The notes: generated by a model not told the origin, from the letters alone. A stretch of DNA of 64,000 bases from Balneolaceae bacterium (GCA_020832285.1 JAFIFB010000050.1:1-64000), one strand, 5' to 3'. Counted from the stretch's first letter, positions 28,595 to 38,482 are shown. A program made the numbers and translations.

Positions 28595-28635
28595 ATTAAA
28601 CAGGTAAATATACCGAGTATTAAGTTTCTATCAAA

Positions 28636-29769
28636 TTAAGAACCCGAACTCTTGTCGGATTCATTCAGTGTTCGCAAAAACAAAAGGTACCTTTCCACTA
28701 CTGTATCCCAATTGAAATGTTTCGTAACATATTCTTTTGCACTTATTGACAGTTTATCCAGCCCATTTTTTAATATTTCGTCAATCTTTTCTGCAAAAAT
28801 GTGAGGTTCTGCGTGCGGGACACGATATCCATTCAATCCCGGTTCAATTACATCACGAATACCTTCCAGATCAGACGCAATGGCAGGTACTCCGGCACGA
28901 TTTGCTTCAAGCAGGACGATACCAAACCCTTCCATGTCGCCTTTAACCGGTATGTTTGGCATCACAAAAAGATCGGCGGCAGCGTAACAGGTGTTAAGTT
29001 TTTCAGCTGACAATTTTCCGGCAAGAATTATTTTTTCTTTTACTTTTGAGGCATTTTTTGCCTTTTTAATGTTTTCATGTTCAGGGCCATCACCAACTAT
29101 CAGATAAATAACATCGGAATTGATTTTTCCCATCACTTCCTGAATGAACCATTGATGCCCTTTTCTTTTCACCTGCCGTCCAACAGTGAGCAGCAACCTT
29201 GACCGCCTGAGATCAACCTCGAATTCTTTTTCAATTTCTTTACGTGCGGTTTTTTTATCGGGAAGATTTCGCTGAACTTTTACATCATATCCATTTGGCA
29301 GTGCTACTCCTATTTCAGGATTCATTCCCCGCTCAATACATGCCTGCCTGGTGGCTGAAGATACTGATATAACACCCTGTAACCGGTTAAAAATATAAGG
29401 CAGATACCACTGATAAATCTTCACAGGAAGTGTTACATCCTGTCCGTGATTAATGGTAACACATGGAACCGATAGTTTTTTGATAAAAAATGGAAGAACT
29501 CCTGCTGTAACCATCGAAGAGAAAAGAATAACATCTGGCTTGAAAGATCGGATTTTACCCGGAATTTTCCATAAAAGTGTAGCCAGAAAAAAGAATGTCT
29601 TCAGGCCGATAAACTTCCAGGAAGAGTGTAAAATTAAAGTTTCAATTTGTACATCATCCCGCCGCCTTATGGCTTTCACCATTTGAACGCTTACATTTTG
29701 CATACCCCCGACATTCTGCAGCGGCTGGTCTTTGGGCGGATGTAGATGTGAAATATATAGTATTCGCAA
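28636..29769 (-). CDS. GT4-type glycosyltransferase
   Basis: The 377-residue protein is a two-Rossmann-domain GT-B enzyme. The N-terminal acceptor domain contains the glycine-rich loop PPKDQPLQNVGGMQN near 11-25. The C-terminal donor domain has LLTVGRQVKRKGHQWFI and the retaining E-x7-E motif in MEGFGIVLLEANRAG, near 281-295. It uses a nucleotide sugar to transfer a hexose, with retention, to an acceptor at the cytoplasmic face. It lies 41 bp before spt and 5 bp after a second GT4 gene on the same strand. Glycosylation of a ceramide or a related lipid is therefore likely, but sugar and acceptor cannot be read from sequence. Confidence 0.87.
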   Translation of the reverse strand: MRILYISHLHPPKDQPLQNVGGMQNVSVQMVKAIRRRDDVQIETLILHSSWKFIGLKTFFFLATLLWKIPGKIRSFKPDVILFSSMVTAGVLPFFIKKLSVPCVTINHGQDVTLPVKIYQWYLPYIFNRLQGVISVSSATRQACIERGMNPEIGVALPNGYDVKVQRNLPDKKTARKEIEKEFEVDLRRSRLLLTVGRQVKRKGHQWFIQEVMGKINSDVIYLIVGDGPEHENIKKAKNASKVKEKIILAGKLSAEKLNTCYAAADLFVMPNIPVKGDMEGFGIVLLEANRAGVPAIASDLEGIRDVIEPGLNGYRVPHAEPHIFAEKIDEILKNGLDKLSISAKEYVTKHFNWDTVVERYLLFLRTLNESDKSSGS

Positions 29770-29774
29770 GTTGG

Positions 29775-30914
29775 TTATTTTTTTAACTCCAGCACTTCTT
29801 TATAGTAGTTGAGAAGTTGTCCGTTCACATTGGCCCAACTATACTCTTTTGCTTTTTCGAGAGAAGCATACGCCATTTGTTTCCGCAGCTCCAAATCAAG
29901 AATCAGTTTTTCAATCAAATTAAAAAATTTATCCGGGTCATTTACAGAAACCAGATAACCGTTTTTTCCATGTTCTACCAAAGATTTACTTCCGGTGGCA
30001 TCGGCAACAACACAGGGCAAACCACTTGCCATCGCTTCCAGTGTAACATTTCCAAACGTTTCCGTATCCGAAGGGAAAAAGAAAATATCACTGTTAGCAT
30101 AAGCTTTAGACAATTCTTCACCTTCTAAAAAGCCGGTAAAAATGGTTTCCGGCATCAGGCGCATCATCTCTTCAGCTCCAGGCCCGTCGCCTACTACAAG
30201 ACTTTTTACTCGTTTGTGTTTAAATTGGAGCCTGTTGACCACATCAGAAAAAAGCTTCAAGTTCTTTTCCCAAACCAAGCGGGAAATAAAAGTTACAACA
30301 ATATCACCCTCCAAAAAACCCTTTTCTTGCCTCCACATTTCATCTCGTTTTGAAGGGTGGAACCGATCAAAATCAATTCCCCTTGCCCAGATCCTGAAAT
30401 CGGTTTTAATATTTTTCTCCCGGAGGGTTTCTGTCATTGAGGGCGATGGTACATATACATGCCGGCATTTGGCATAAAACCAGGCCAGGTATCTCCACAT
30501 CAGCGGTTCCAGAACCGAAAGTTTGTAATATTTCAGGTAGCTCGAAAAATGGGTATGGTAAGAAGCTACAACCGGTTTTTTGTTATTTTTAGCCCACTTC
30601 AGTGCTTTCAGGCCGAGCAGGTCAGGTGTGGCTATATGAACCAGGTCTGGATCAAACTCCTCAAGCTGAAGCTGCTGCTCTGATGGTAAACCAGTTGAGA
30701 TCCTGTATTCAGGCCTTCCGGGCATTTTCTTCGATGGCACGGCAATCAGTGTTCCGGCATGATCAAGAGCAGGTTTGCTAATGGTGGGCCCGAAAACCAC
30801 TACCTCTACTCCCTGCTCCATTAAAAAGGAAACCAGCCGGTTCAGTGTTAATGAAACTCCATCACGAATGTGGTTATAGTTACCCGTAAAAATTGCTACC
30901 TTGAATTGGCTCAT
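29775..30914 (-). CDS. GT4-type glycosyltransferase (SqdX/MgtA-like)
   Basis: The protein has 379 residues. The N terminus shows FTGNYNHIRDGVSLTLNRLV, the glycine-loop region typical of the lipid-acceptor subgroup that includes SqdX and mannosyltransferase MgtA. The donor domain has FISRLVWEKNLKLF and the E-x7-E motif in TETFGNVTLEAMASG. HTHFSSYLKYY near 141-151 matches the acceptor-site segment of that subgroup. It is the first gene of the minus-strand run GT4, GT4, spt, GNAT. Lipid glycosylation, probably of the sphingolipid made by its neighbours, is inferred from subgroup and context. Confidence 0.87.
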   Translation of the reverse strand: MSQFKVAIFTGNYNHIRDGVSLTLNRLVSFLMEQGVEVVVFGPTISKPALDHAGTLIAVPSKKMPGRPEYRISTGLPSEQQLQLEEFDPDLVHIATPDLLGLKALKWAKNNKKPVVASYHTHFSSYLKYYKLSVLEPLMWRYLAWFYAKCRHVYVPSPSMTETLREKNIKTDFRIWARGIDFDRFHPSKRDEMWRQEKGFLEGDIVVTFISRLVWEKNLKLFSDVVNRLQFKHKRVKSLVVGDGPGAEEMMRLMPETIFTGFLEGEELSKAYANSDIFFFPSDTETFGNVTLEAMASGLPCVVADATGSKSLVEHGKNGYLVSVNDPDKFFNLIEKLILDLELRKQMAYASLEKAKEYSWANVNGQLLNYYKEVLELKK

Positions 30915-31088
30915 ATTTTTTTAAATGCCATTTCCATCTTTGTATCTTGATGCGTTAATCGGGCCGGGTATATTTGCCCAGTCTGATATAATATCAACAA
31001 ATGCAAAGTATCCATTCAAATAAACCGTTCAACTTATTACTATGTCCGGCCTGACCGGACTCTTTAAAGCGCTTGAATATACAATTAA

Positions 31089-32063
31089 ATGAAAGCTTTT
31101 GTTACCGGAGGAACCGGATTTATCGGCAGTCACCTCACAGACGCACTTATTGAAAATCCTGAATGGGATGAAGTAAAATGCCTGGTACGAAGCAGTGAAA
31201 AATGGCTGGAGGATAAATACTACACAAAAGTTAATGGTGATCTGCACTCTATTAAAGTCATTGATGAAGCAATTGAGGATGTTGACATCATTTTTCACAT
31301 TGCGGCAATTGTGAAGGCCCCAACTCAAAATGAGCTCGACTTTTCGAATGTTGGAGCAACCGAGAACCTGGTGAGACTTGCCAAAAAAAAAGGAATCCCG
31401 AAAATGGTCATCCTCTCCTCCCTTGCCGCATCCGGACCAAGTAATGGAACACCGCGTACCGAATCCGATCCTCTTGAACCGGTGAGTATGTACGGGAAAT
31501 CGAAAAAAAAGATGGAGGAGATGGTTCATGAATTGGCAGACGATAATATCTCTATAACTATTCTGAGGCCCCCCGCTGTTTATGGCCCACGTGAAGACCA
31601 AATCTACACACTCTTTAAAATGATGAGTAAAGGAATCGCGCCTATCGTGGGAGACGGTGAACATCCCCGACTTTCTATTATATATGTAGAGGATTTGATC
31701 CAGGCTATTCTTAAAGCCGCTCAGCAGAAAGAAAAGGGTGTTCATACCTATTTTGTGAGTGGTGACCGTGATACAAACTGGAACCAGATCAAAGATATTG
31801 TTACCACCGTTCTTAACCGAAAAGTTGCATCAGTCAAAATCAAACCCGGATGGGTAAAAAAAATTGCAGGAGCCGTTGAAACAACGGCGTCATTTTTTGG
31901 TATTTATCCCGTTATTAACAGGGAAAAAGCGAACGAGATGGTGCTAGAATGGACCTGTTCCCATCAAAAAGCAATCAAAGAACTGCACTATCAACCCGAA
32001 TACTCTCTTGAAGAGGGTATTTCAAGAACTCTCAGATGGTATAAACAACACAAGTGGCTCTGA
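31089..32063 (+). CDS. NAD-dependent epimerase/reductase, candidate CerR-type ceramide reductase
   Basis: This 324-residue extended short-chain dehydrogenase has the Rossmann motif GGTGFIG at 7-13, the nucleotide-adjacent IFHIAAIVKAPTQNE, and a Tyr-Lys pair in SMYGKSKKKMEEM near 137-149. It is transcribed divergently from the glycosyltransferase-spt-GNAT operon, with 174 bp between. In Caulobacter, CerR reduces the 3-keto group of ceramide and belongs to this same family. That makes the third ceramide-pathway activity a plausible role. Sugar-nucleotide epimerases and hydroxysteroid dehydrogenases share the fold, so the exact substrate stays open. Confidence 0.75.
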   Translation: MKAFVTGGTGFIGSHLTDALIENPEWDEVKCLVRSSEKWLEDKYYTKVNGDLHSIKVIDEAIEDVDIIFHIAAIVKAPTQNELDFSNVGATENLVRLAKKKGIPKMVILSSLAASGPSNGTPRTESDPLEPVSMYGKSKKKMEEMVHELADDNISITILRPPAVYGPREDQIYTLFKMMSKGIAPIVGDGEHPRLSIIYVEDLIQAILKAAQQKEKGVHTYFVSGDRDTNWNQIKDIVTTVLNRKVASVKIKPGWVKKIAGAVETTASFFGIYPVINREKANEMVLEWTCSHQKAIKELHYQPEYSLEEGISRTLRWYKQHKWL

Positions 32064-32068
32064 AATTT

Positions 32069-33616
32069 ATGACCGAAAAAATTAACATAATTCTGCTTTT
32101 TTCTTTTCTGTTTTTCATCGGCTCACTGTCCTCGGCAGATGCACAGTTGCTCAAAGACCTCAGCCGTCAGATCGAAATTCCTAATATCAAAAATATAAAC
32201 AGCACCGAAACCCATCTCTATGCACTTTCAGACACTGAAGGCCTTGTTGTGTTTCGCGCATATAGCGATTCGCTACAATGGCTCTACTCCTCTACAGGCA
32301 TGCAGGAGCGGGGACACATACTCGAAAGCGACATTCGGTTTGCCTATCTTTACGGAAATAACCGCCGTCTCACTGTTATTGAACCAACTTCGGTTTTGGG
32401 GGTTTATTCATCCACAGTTCTTCCAGCGCAGCCAAGGTCCGTCAAGCGAATCGGCCTGCAGCTATTTATTGCGATGGGACAGAATGGACTCGGTAAGTTA
32501 AGCCTTGAAACGCCCGAAAGTGTCGATTCTGAGGTTACATTTTTAAGTGATGAAGCTAATGTGACTGACCTGGCCAGCGACCATCAGCAAACTCTCTATG
32601 TACTGAAAAATGACAGACAAATTTCCATCTATGAGGTGGATGATGACTACACAGAGAGGCGGGAACAGGTAAATATAGACCGCTCACTTGATCGCCTGTT
32701 CCTCGCAGGTAACGAGCTGATTGGCACCGACAGTAACGGCACTATTTTTCTGATCAATTCTGATGGTAATACGCGCACAGTGGCACGGGTTTCCGGACCA
32801 GTGGAACGGCTGAACATCTGGAACGATAAATTGTTTGTACGCACCAATGATGCTGAGCTCTGGACCGGCTCCATGAACAGTGATCTCGAATTGTGGAAAG
32901 CAGAATCAGAGGCTGGCAACTTCTTTAGCATTTCTGAAGGTGAGCTTTGGGTTTCTGAATATAATTCCATTGCACCGGTAATTCTCCGGGATGATTACAC
33001 TTCCGCCGCATCTGGTGAATCCGGCCGATTCTCGCTGCGATCCATCTCCGATGTGGTCTTGCCATCCGGACGGCCACTCATTCTGCCCCTCGAGTTCGAC
33101 GGCGATGTTGAACTCAGCCAGATATCATTTAGCTATAATGCATCTTTCGATAATGCACGCATTCGCGGAAAGACTTTTTTCTGGCAGCCTTCCGCCAATC
33201 AAACCGGCCGCCATCCGGTCACCATTACTGCAACTACTGCGGCAGGAGAAACGGACAATACATCTTTCACAATTGACCTGCGGTCCTTTAATGCGCCGCC
33301 CCGGTTTACACCCTCACGCCCTGTCACCGTTGCTGTAGGTGAAGAATTTGAACTTGAGATCACCGCTACTGATCCAGACGGGCGAGACCAGGAACTGATC
33401 CGCTATCTGGGAGTAGATATACCCAATGGTGCAGAAATTAATGAACAAACCGGGCTTTTTGTCTGGACACCCAATGTCCGTCAGGTGGGTGAGCACAAAT
33501 TTCAGGTGATTGCAACTGATCAATACGGAGCTGCCGCATCGCAGAATTTTACGATTAATGTGATTGAAATTGACGAGGGTGACCCCGATGCAGACGATAT
33601 TTTCGATTCCGAATGA
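32069..33616 (+). CDS. Secreted beta-propeller-like protein with C-terminal Ig-like (cadherin-type) domains
   Basis: About 515 residues from the ATG at 32069; an earlier GTG overlaps the upstream gene. The signal peptide (INIILLFSFLFFIGSLSS) is cut near ADAQ. Residues 30-290 are short repeated beta strands of propeller type (for example HLYALSDTEGLVVF and NRRLTVIEP). The C-terminal 200 residues hold two putative Ig domains with FNAPPRFTPSRP, ATDPDGRDQ, GLFVWTPNVRQVGEH and VIATDQYGAA, as in He_PIG/cadherin-like modules. The product is probably surface- or periplasm-exposed and may bind calcium through the DPDG loop. It ends in an acidic tail. The stop overlaps the mutY start by 4 bp, so translation is coupled. 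Confidence 0.75.
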   Translation: MTEKINIILLFSFLFFIGSLSSADAQLLKDLSRQIEIPNIKNINSTETHLYALSDTEGLVVFRAYSDSLQWLYSSTGMQERGHILESDIRFAYLYGNNRRLTVIEPTSVLGVYSSTVLPAQPRSVKRIGLQLFIAMGQNGLGKLSLETPESVDSEVTFLSDEANVTDLASDHQQTLYVLKNDRQISIYEVDDDYTERREQVNIDRSLDRLFLAGNELIGTDSNGTIFLINSDGNTRTVARVSGPVERLNIWNDKLFVRTNDAELWTGSMNSDLELWKAESEAGNFFSISEGELWVSEYNSIAPVILRDDYTSAASGESGRFSLRSISDVVLPSGRPLILPLEFDGDVELSQISFSYNASFDNARIRGKTFFWQPSANQTGRHPVTITATTAAGETDNTSFTIDLRSFNAPPRFTPSRPVTVAVGEEFELEITATDPDGRDQELIRYLGVDIPNGAEINEQTGLFVWTPNVRQVGEHKFQVIATDQYGAAASQNFTINVIEIDEGDPDADDIFDSE

Positions 33617-34710
33617 GCCACAATTTTTCTGACTCCATTCTGAACTGGTACCAAAAAAATAAGCGCGATCTTCCCTGGCGGGATACGGATGATCCTTACC
33701 TTATCTGGGTTTCGGAAATTATGCTTCAACAAACACGTGTGGATACGGTAATTCCCTACTATCACCACTTTATCGAAGCATTTCCAACCGTTTATAAACT
33801 TGCACAGGCCAATCAGCAGCAGGTTTTGAAATGCTGGGAAGGGCTGGGATATTACAGCCGGGGACGAAATCTTCATCAGGCAGCTCAAACTGTGGCAGAA
33901 CTGTTCTCTGGTGAAGTACCATCCACTTACGAAAAAATCACTTCCCTTAAAGGAATTGGCCCTTACACGGCCGCCGCAATCCTGAGTATCGCTTTTCAAA
34001 AAAATTACGCTGTGGTTGACGGTAACGTGATCCGTGTGATAACCCGATATTTCGGCATTCGTGATGACATTCGGAAATCAGCCACTAAAAAGCTTGTTCA
34101 GGATCATGTAGATGAGCTGATCCCCGAGAATCAACCCGGTGATTTTAACCAGGCAGTAATGGAACTTGGAGCATTAATATGCAAACCACAGAACCCGGAG
34201 TGTGAAAAATGCCCGGTTTCAGCTCATTGCATCGCCTACAGCAGAGTGGAAACCGAATCAATTCCCTACAAATCAGCAACTAAAAAAGTACCTCATCATC
34301 ACATTGCGGTGGGACTGATATTGAATAAAAATAATGAGCTCTTGATTGCACTCAGACCAAATGACAGCATGCTCGGTGGATTATGGGAATTCCCCGGAGG
34401 TAAAAAAGAGAAAAATGAGTCCCTCAAAAAAACCGTTCAAAGAGAACTCAAAGAAGAATTGGAGGTGGATGTGGAAGTATTTGATAAATACCGCGACCTG
34501 AAACACGCCTACTCCCATTTTAAAATAACCCTTCATGCCTACTGGTGCCGGATCTTGAATGGTAACCCCCGCCCAAAAACCAGCCAGAAACTGAAGTGGG
34601 TTTCCCTTGATGAAATTCGTGAATTTCCCTTTCCCAAAGCAAACAAAACCCTCATAGACAGCCTGAAAAAGCTTGATGACCAAAACCTGAGCAGATTTCT
34701 GAAACGATGA
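33613..34710 (+). CDS. mutY: A/G-specific adenine DNA glycosylase
   Basis: The enzyme removes adenine mispaired with 8-oxoguanine. The protein has 365 residues. The N-terminal HhH-GPD domain shows Glu35 in SEIMLQQT, the hairpin LKGIGPYTAAAI at 112-123 and the catalytic Asp136 in VVDGNVIRV. The 4Fe-4S cluster cysteines are Cys190, 197, 200 and 206 in the C-x6-C-x2-C-x5-C spacing. The C-terminal NUDIX-like domain that reads 8-oxoG contains GGLWEFPGGK. It overlaps both neighbours by 4 bp and so belongs to a translationally coupled trio with the Ig-like protein and the TIGR02757 gene. Confidence 0.96.
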   Translation: MSHNFSDSILNWYQKNKRDLPWRDTDDPYLIWVSEIMLQQTRVDTVIPYYHHFIEAFPTVYKLAQANQQQVLKCWEGLGYYSRGRNLHQAAQTVAELFSGEVPSTYEKITSLKGIGPYTAAAILSIAFQKNYAVVDGNVIRVITRYFGIRDDIRKSATKKLVQDHVDELIPENQPGDFNQAVMELGALICKPQNPECEKCPVSAHCIAYSRVETESIPYKSATKKVPHHHIAVGLILNKNNELLIALRPNDSMLGGLWEFPGGKKEKNESLKKTVQRELKEELEVDVEVFDKYRDLKHAYSHFKITLHAYWCRILNGNPRPKTSQKLKWVSLDEIREFPFPKANKTLIDSLKKLDDQNLSRFLKR

Positions 34711-35546
34711 ATCCAAGTCCGCCTCTCAGAAAACGCTCCCTAAAAGCTCTTTTTGAACTTAAACCTTACCTCGACCGAATCAATAATCAGGTTGAAGAAT
34801 CAGGCTATATTCAACATGACCCGGTTCAGTTTATGCACGCTTTCTCTGCTAAAAAAGATATGGAAATTGCTGGTTTCCTGGCTGCTACGATGGCTTGGGG
34901 ACGACGTGATATAGTTGTGGCAAAAGTCGACAATTTGCTAAGCCGCATGGATTATGCACCTTTCGATTTTATCATGAGCTACAGCCCGGCCCAATTCGAA
35001 CGTTTCCGGACATTCAAACACCGAACCTTCAAACCGATTGATGTTCATGGGTTGATTTCAGGGCTTCAGAAAGTTTACGCACAGTATGAAGATTTGGAGG
35101 CTTTTTGGCAGCAATGCTATCACAAAGGAGTGCAAGAAAAGCGTCCGTTTCTGGCTGTTTTTCACAATGATTTTTTTAGTCTGTGCGATGACCTTGCCAA
35201 TCGTACCAGAAAACATATTTCTAATCCCGAAAAAGGAAGCACTTGTAAACGTCTGTATATGTACCTGAGATGGGTCATTCGAAAAAACAGCCCTGTTGAT
35301 CTCGGTATCTGGAATTTTATTGAAAGTTCCGATCTTCTGATTCCATTTGACGTTCATGTAGCACGCCAGGCCAGAAAATATGGTCTGCTAACCCGCCGTA
35401 CTAACGATTGGAAGTCCGTTCAACAGCTCACCGAAACCCTGCGCATATTAAATCCAGATGATCCCGCCCGTTACGACTATGCACTTTTCGGAATTGGTGC
35501 ACTCAAATACAAACTACCCCAACGTTTTCTGCTGAATCGGATATAG
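34707..35546 (+). CDS. TIGR02757 family protein (DUF2400)
   Basis: This 279-residue protein of unknown function has the family hallmarks DPVQFMHAFS, AGFLAATMAWGRRD, the arginine-rich KRLYMYLRWVIRKNSPVDLG near 178-197, and PFDVHVARQARK with ALFGIGAL at the C terminus. The family is widespread in Bacteroidota and shows helix-hairpin-helix-glycosylase-like organisation (the LIPFDVHV...LG layout), so a role in DNA repair is sometimes proposed. Its start overlaps the mutY stop by 4 bp, in keeping with such a role, but no activity has been assigned from what I can see. Confidence 0.85.
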   Translation: MNPSPPLRKRSLKALFELKPYLDRINNQVEESGYIQHDPVQFMHAFSAKKDMEIAGFLAATMAWGRRDIVVAKVDNLLSRMDYAPFDFIMSYSPAQFERFRTFKHRTFKPIDVHGLISGLQKVYAQYEDLEAFWQQCYHKGVQEKRPFLAVFHNDFFSLCDDLANRTRKHISNPEKGSTCKRLYMYLRWVIRKNSPVDLGIWNFIESSDLLIPFDVHVARQARKYGLLTRRTNDWKSVQQLTETLRILNPDDPARYDYALFGIGALKYKLPQRFLLNRI

Positions 35547-36045
35547 TTTTCTTTTGATCACATTTTTGTTCCATTCAGTATTATAGTACAGAAGATTCTA
35601 AAAATACGACCCTTATTTGGTGCTGCTTCTCAGGCGAGGAACAGACGATGCTGATATGCAAATATTCCCGGATAAACTTTCATGACTTACCTCTGGAATT
35701 ACAGTAAGTGTTTGATCTTGTTAGCTTCTGAACTGCTGTGAAAAAATCGCTTGGTGAGTTAACAAGGTTAGGCAAAGCACACAAAATAAAAATTGCGCCT
35801 TTGTTTGTTCGTTAAGCATATTTTAGGCATTTTACACGTAAAGTTCGTTATAAAATACTTCTTTCAGGTTAACAAGAAACCATTATTCCGTTCGTTCTTT
35901 TTGACAGTTTCTTTAAACCATTACATCATTTCAATAAAATTAATAAAGCTCACTTTACGCAGTTTGAAGATAAAGAATGTGGAGTGTTCTGACGGGGCAA
36001 CATTCAGTTCTGTGAAAGCTAACAGATTACAGATAAACGAATTTT
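35547..36045. other. 500-bp upstream region of the pilus-like operon
   Basis: AT-rich spacer with no open frame of recognisable coding character, no tRNA fold and no strong hairpin. It very probably contains the promoter of the operon that starts at 36046, but I cannot place promoter elements with confidence. Confidence 0.4.
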
Positions 36046-37833
36046 ATGGAAACGGCTAATAAGAATATCACAGTAGCCAGGCGAAGACTAGGACAGGCTC
36101 TTGTTGACGAAGGAATTATCACCCCCTCGGAGCTTGAAAATGTGATGAAAATTCATCAGTCCGAACCGGCATCCATCCGCAGGAGAATAAGTACAATCGT
36201 AGTAGATGATTTAAAGGCCGATCGCCACCGGGTGATGAAAGTAATAAGCCGACTCTATGCATTCCGGGAGGTGATGAAAAATGAAACACCTTCCGATTCC
36301 CTGATCGATAACATCCAAAAATTGATGGATGAGCTTTCCGATGAGGTTGCGGATGAAATGATCCACCGCAAAACCATTCCTTACAAAGCAGATAAAGACC
36401 TGATTGTACTTGCCTGTGCCGATCCAACTGATCCTGAAGTTTCTGCACTTGCTGCGGGGCTCCCCTACAAGCTTTATGAGCTCACCTACTGCCGGTATGA
36501 AACGGTCGAAAAAATCATCAATAAAGTATATGAGCAGAAAAATGAATTTCTGCGAATTCTCGATGAGATAGAACTTGAAGACCCCGAACTGGATATACAG
36601 GAAGTTGACGAGGAAGAGCTCGATGCCGAAATCAACAAAAGCATGCTCAACTCTTTGGTTGAAGGAATGCTTGTTGAAGGAGTCAGAATGGGAGCCAGTG
36701 ATATTCACATCATTCCCGGCAAAAGAAATGTAACCGATATTCTTTTTCGGCTTGACGGACGCCTCAGGGTTTGGCATACTCAGCCCAATGTTAAACCAGA
36801 GGCCATTTCTGCAGTTGTGAAAGATAAAACACTGAATGTAGATCGCTTTGAAAGAGATTCCGCACAGGACGGTTACATTCAGCGAAGAATTGACAGTACG
36901 AACATCCGTTTCAGGGTTTCTATTTTGCCGATGGTAGGGGAAGAGTTTGAACGAAAGTTTGAATCGATCGTAATTCGGATTCTCGACGATCGTAAAGTGA
37001 TTACCGATCTTAACAAACTGGGTCTGCAGGAAAAAGCTCACGAAGATTTTTACAAAGCAATCACGAAGCCCTCGGGCATTGTAATTATTACCGGCCCAAC
37101 CGGATCAGGAAAATCCACTACACTTGTTGCTGCTCTGCATACGGTAATGAACCCGGAATTTAATGTGCTAACCATTGAGGAACCGGTAGAGTACCTGATT
37201 AAAGGTGCCCGTCAGCTTAAAATCTCTGAAAACATGACATTCGATCACGCTCTGCGGGGAATTTTACGCCACGATCCGGACATTGTTCTGGTGGGTGAGA
37301 TTCGTGATTTGAAAACTGCCGAAGTTGCCATTAAACTTGCTAATACCGGCCATCTCACATTCTCCACTCTTCACACTAATGATGCACCCAGTGCAGTAGC
37401 CCGCCTTTTTAAAATGGGTGTGGAACCATTTTTGATAGCAAATGCCATTAACCTTGTGATGGCTCAGCGACTTATCCGAAGGCTTTGTAAACACTGCAAG
37501 CGTCCCATCCGGGATGAGAGTAAACTGCATACCGCGATCGGCCTCGGTTTTTCAGAACAGGAACTAAGCGAAAATACTATTTACGAAGCTGTAGGTTGTG
37601 ACAAATGTACAAGCGGTTATGACGGACGGATAGCCATACACGAGGCACTCTATTTCGACAAAACCTTACAGAGGATGATTTTTGATGCAGGTGACGAAAT
37701 TGATGAAGATGCCATACGCCAGTATGCAATTAAAAACGGAATGCTGACTCTGCGGGCGTCAGGCAGGCTGCGTATCAAAAACGGCCTCTCTACTATAGAG
37801 GAGGTAATGGCCATTACGCTTGAAGATGCGTAA
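36046..37833 (+). CDS. pilB: PilB/GspE-type assembly ATPase
   Basis: The hexameric motor ATPase powers extension of type IV pili or pseudopili. The protein has 595 residues. Its N terminus carries one MshEN-type motif (RLGQALVDEGIITPSEL near 14-30), where c-di-GMP-responsive relatives carry two. A second N-domain follows. Then come the ATPase with Walker A GPTGSGKST near 350-358, the Asp-box TIEEPVEYL, Walker B HDPDIVLVGEIRD and the His-box STLHTNDAPSAVARL. A zinc-binding pair CKHC and CDKC near 481-523 is typical of GspE/PilB. It is the first gene of the operon, but 650 bp separate it from the next gene. Confidence 0.93.
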   Translation: METANKNITVARRRLGQALVDEGIITPSELENVMKIHQSEPASIRRRISTIVVDDLKADRHRVMKVISRLYAFREVMKNETPSDSLIDNIQKLMDELSDEVADEMIHRKTIPYKADKDLIVLACADPTDPEVSALAAGLPYKLYELTYCRYETVEKIINKVYEQKNEFLRILDEIELEDPELDIQEVDEEELDAEINKSMLNSLVEGMLVEGVRMGASDIHIIPGKRNVTDILFRLDGRLRVWHTQPNVKPEAISAVVKDKTLNVDRFERDSAQDGYIQRRIDSTNIRFRVSILPMVGEEFERKFESIVIRILDDRKVITDLNKLGLQEKAHEDFYKAITKPSGIVIITGPTGSGKSTTLVAALHTVMNPEFNVLTIEEPVEYLIKGARQLKISENMTFDHALRGILRHDPDIVLVGEIRDLKTAEVAIKLANTGHLTFSTLHTNDAPSAVARLFKMGVEPFLIANAINLVMAQRLIRRLCKHCKRPIRDESKLHTAIGLGFSEQELSENTIYEAVGCDKCTSGYDGRIAIHEALYFDKTLQRMIFDAGDEIDEDAIRQYAIKNGMLTLRASGRLRIKNGLSTIEEVMAITLEDA

Positions 37834-38482
37834 CCATTGAATAAATTATGATTTATCAATCGCTGAATAAGTTATTAACCCGAATTCGATTATTGAAAAA
37901 GTCTCCCTGTTTCCCCTTTTTTCAGGAGGCCTTTCATTAACAAATTCATTAATCGAACTCAGGTTATTAGCCATTTTTTAAATCGTTCTGTTAAATGATA
38001 GGCATTGGGTGCACTTTTACGAATTAGTGATAAAAACCTTATCAGAAATGCAACCTGCAATTGCGCACTATTTGGTTTCGGTCTCGATTAGAGGTGGATT
38101 TTTATTATAACTTTGAGTATTAAAATATTTTAATATTTTTTATATTTAATAATCAGGGTGCTGCAGATCGGAATGCCCGGGCAAATTTTTTTAAGAGTTT
38201 GAATTTGTTAGTCAACTGATTTTATGCTTTGGAAAAATCCATTTCCAAAAAACATAAAAATCTTAGTTTTCAAATTCAGTTTAAATGACCTTTCAATTTC
38301 GACAGGTTTTTGCTGCCTTGGCTCCTGTTTACAGCTTATGGCTTATTTTGGGATGTAATTTACACTTTAGCGCTGGCCTCAGAAAGGTTCATGCAGGTTG
38401 TAGCACTTACAATTCAAAAAAGTACAGAACAAAACCACAAACTACGGGTGCAGTATGCATCAAGGTGTGAAATAATAAATAC
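37834..38482. other. 650-bp gap inside the pilus-like operon
   Basis: The spacer is very AT-rich around 38100-38160 (runs of T and A) and frames are interrupted. Short open frames at 38285-38470 show no family resemblance. A gene that would be expected here, such as a PilC platform protein, is not present even as a remnant that I can recognise. A second promoter for the downstream genes is likely. Confidence 0.4.

Noticed and set aside
31029-31745. 238-codon open frame on the minus strand
   Set aside because: It lies entirely within and just before the NAD-dependent epimerase gene on the other strand, has Cys/Phe/His-rich shadow composition and no family pattern.
36211-37041. 276-codon open frame antisense to the assembly ATPase
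   Set aside because: The plus-strand frame encodes a full PilB/GspE with Walker and zinc motifs; the antisense product shows only mirrored composition.
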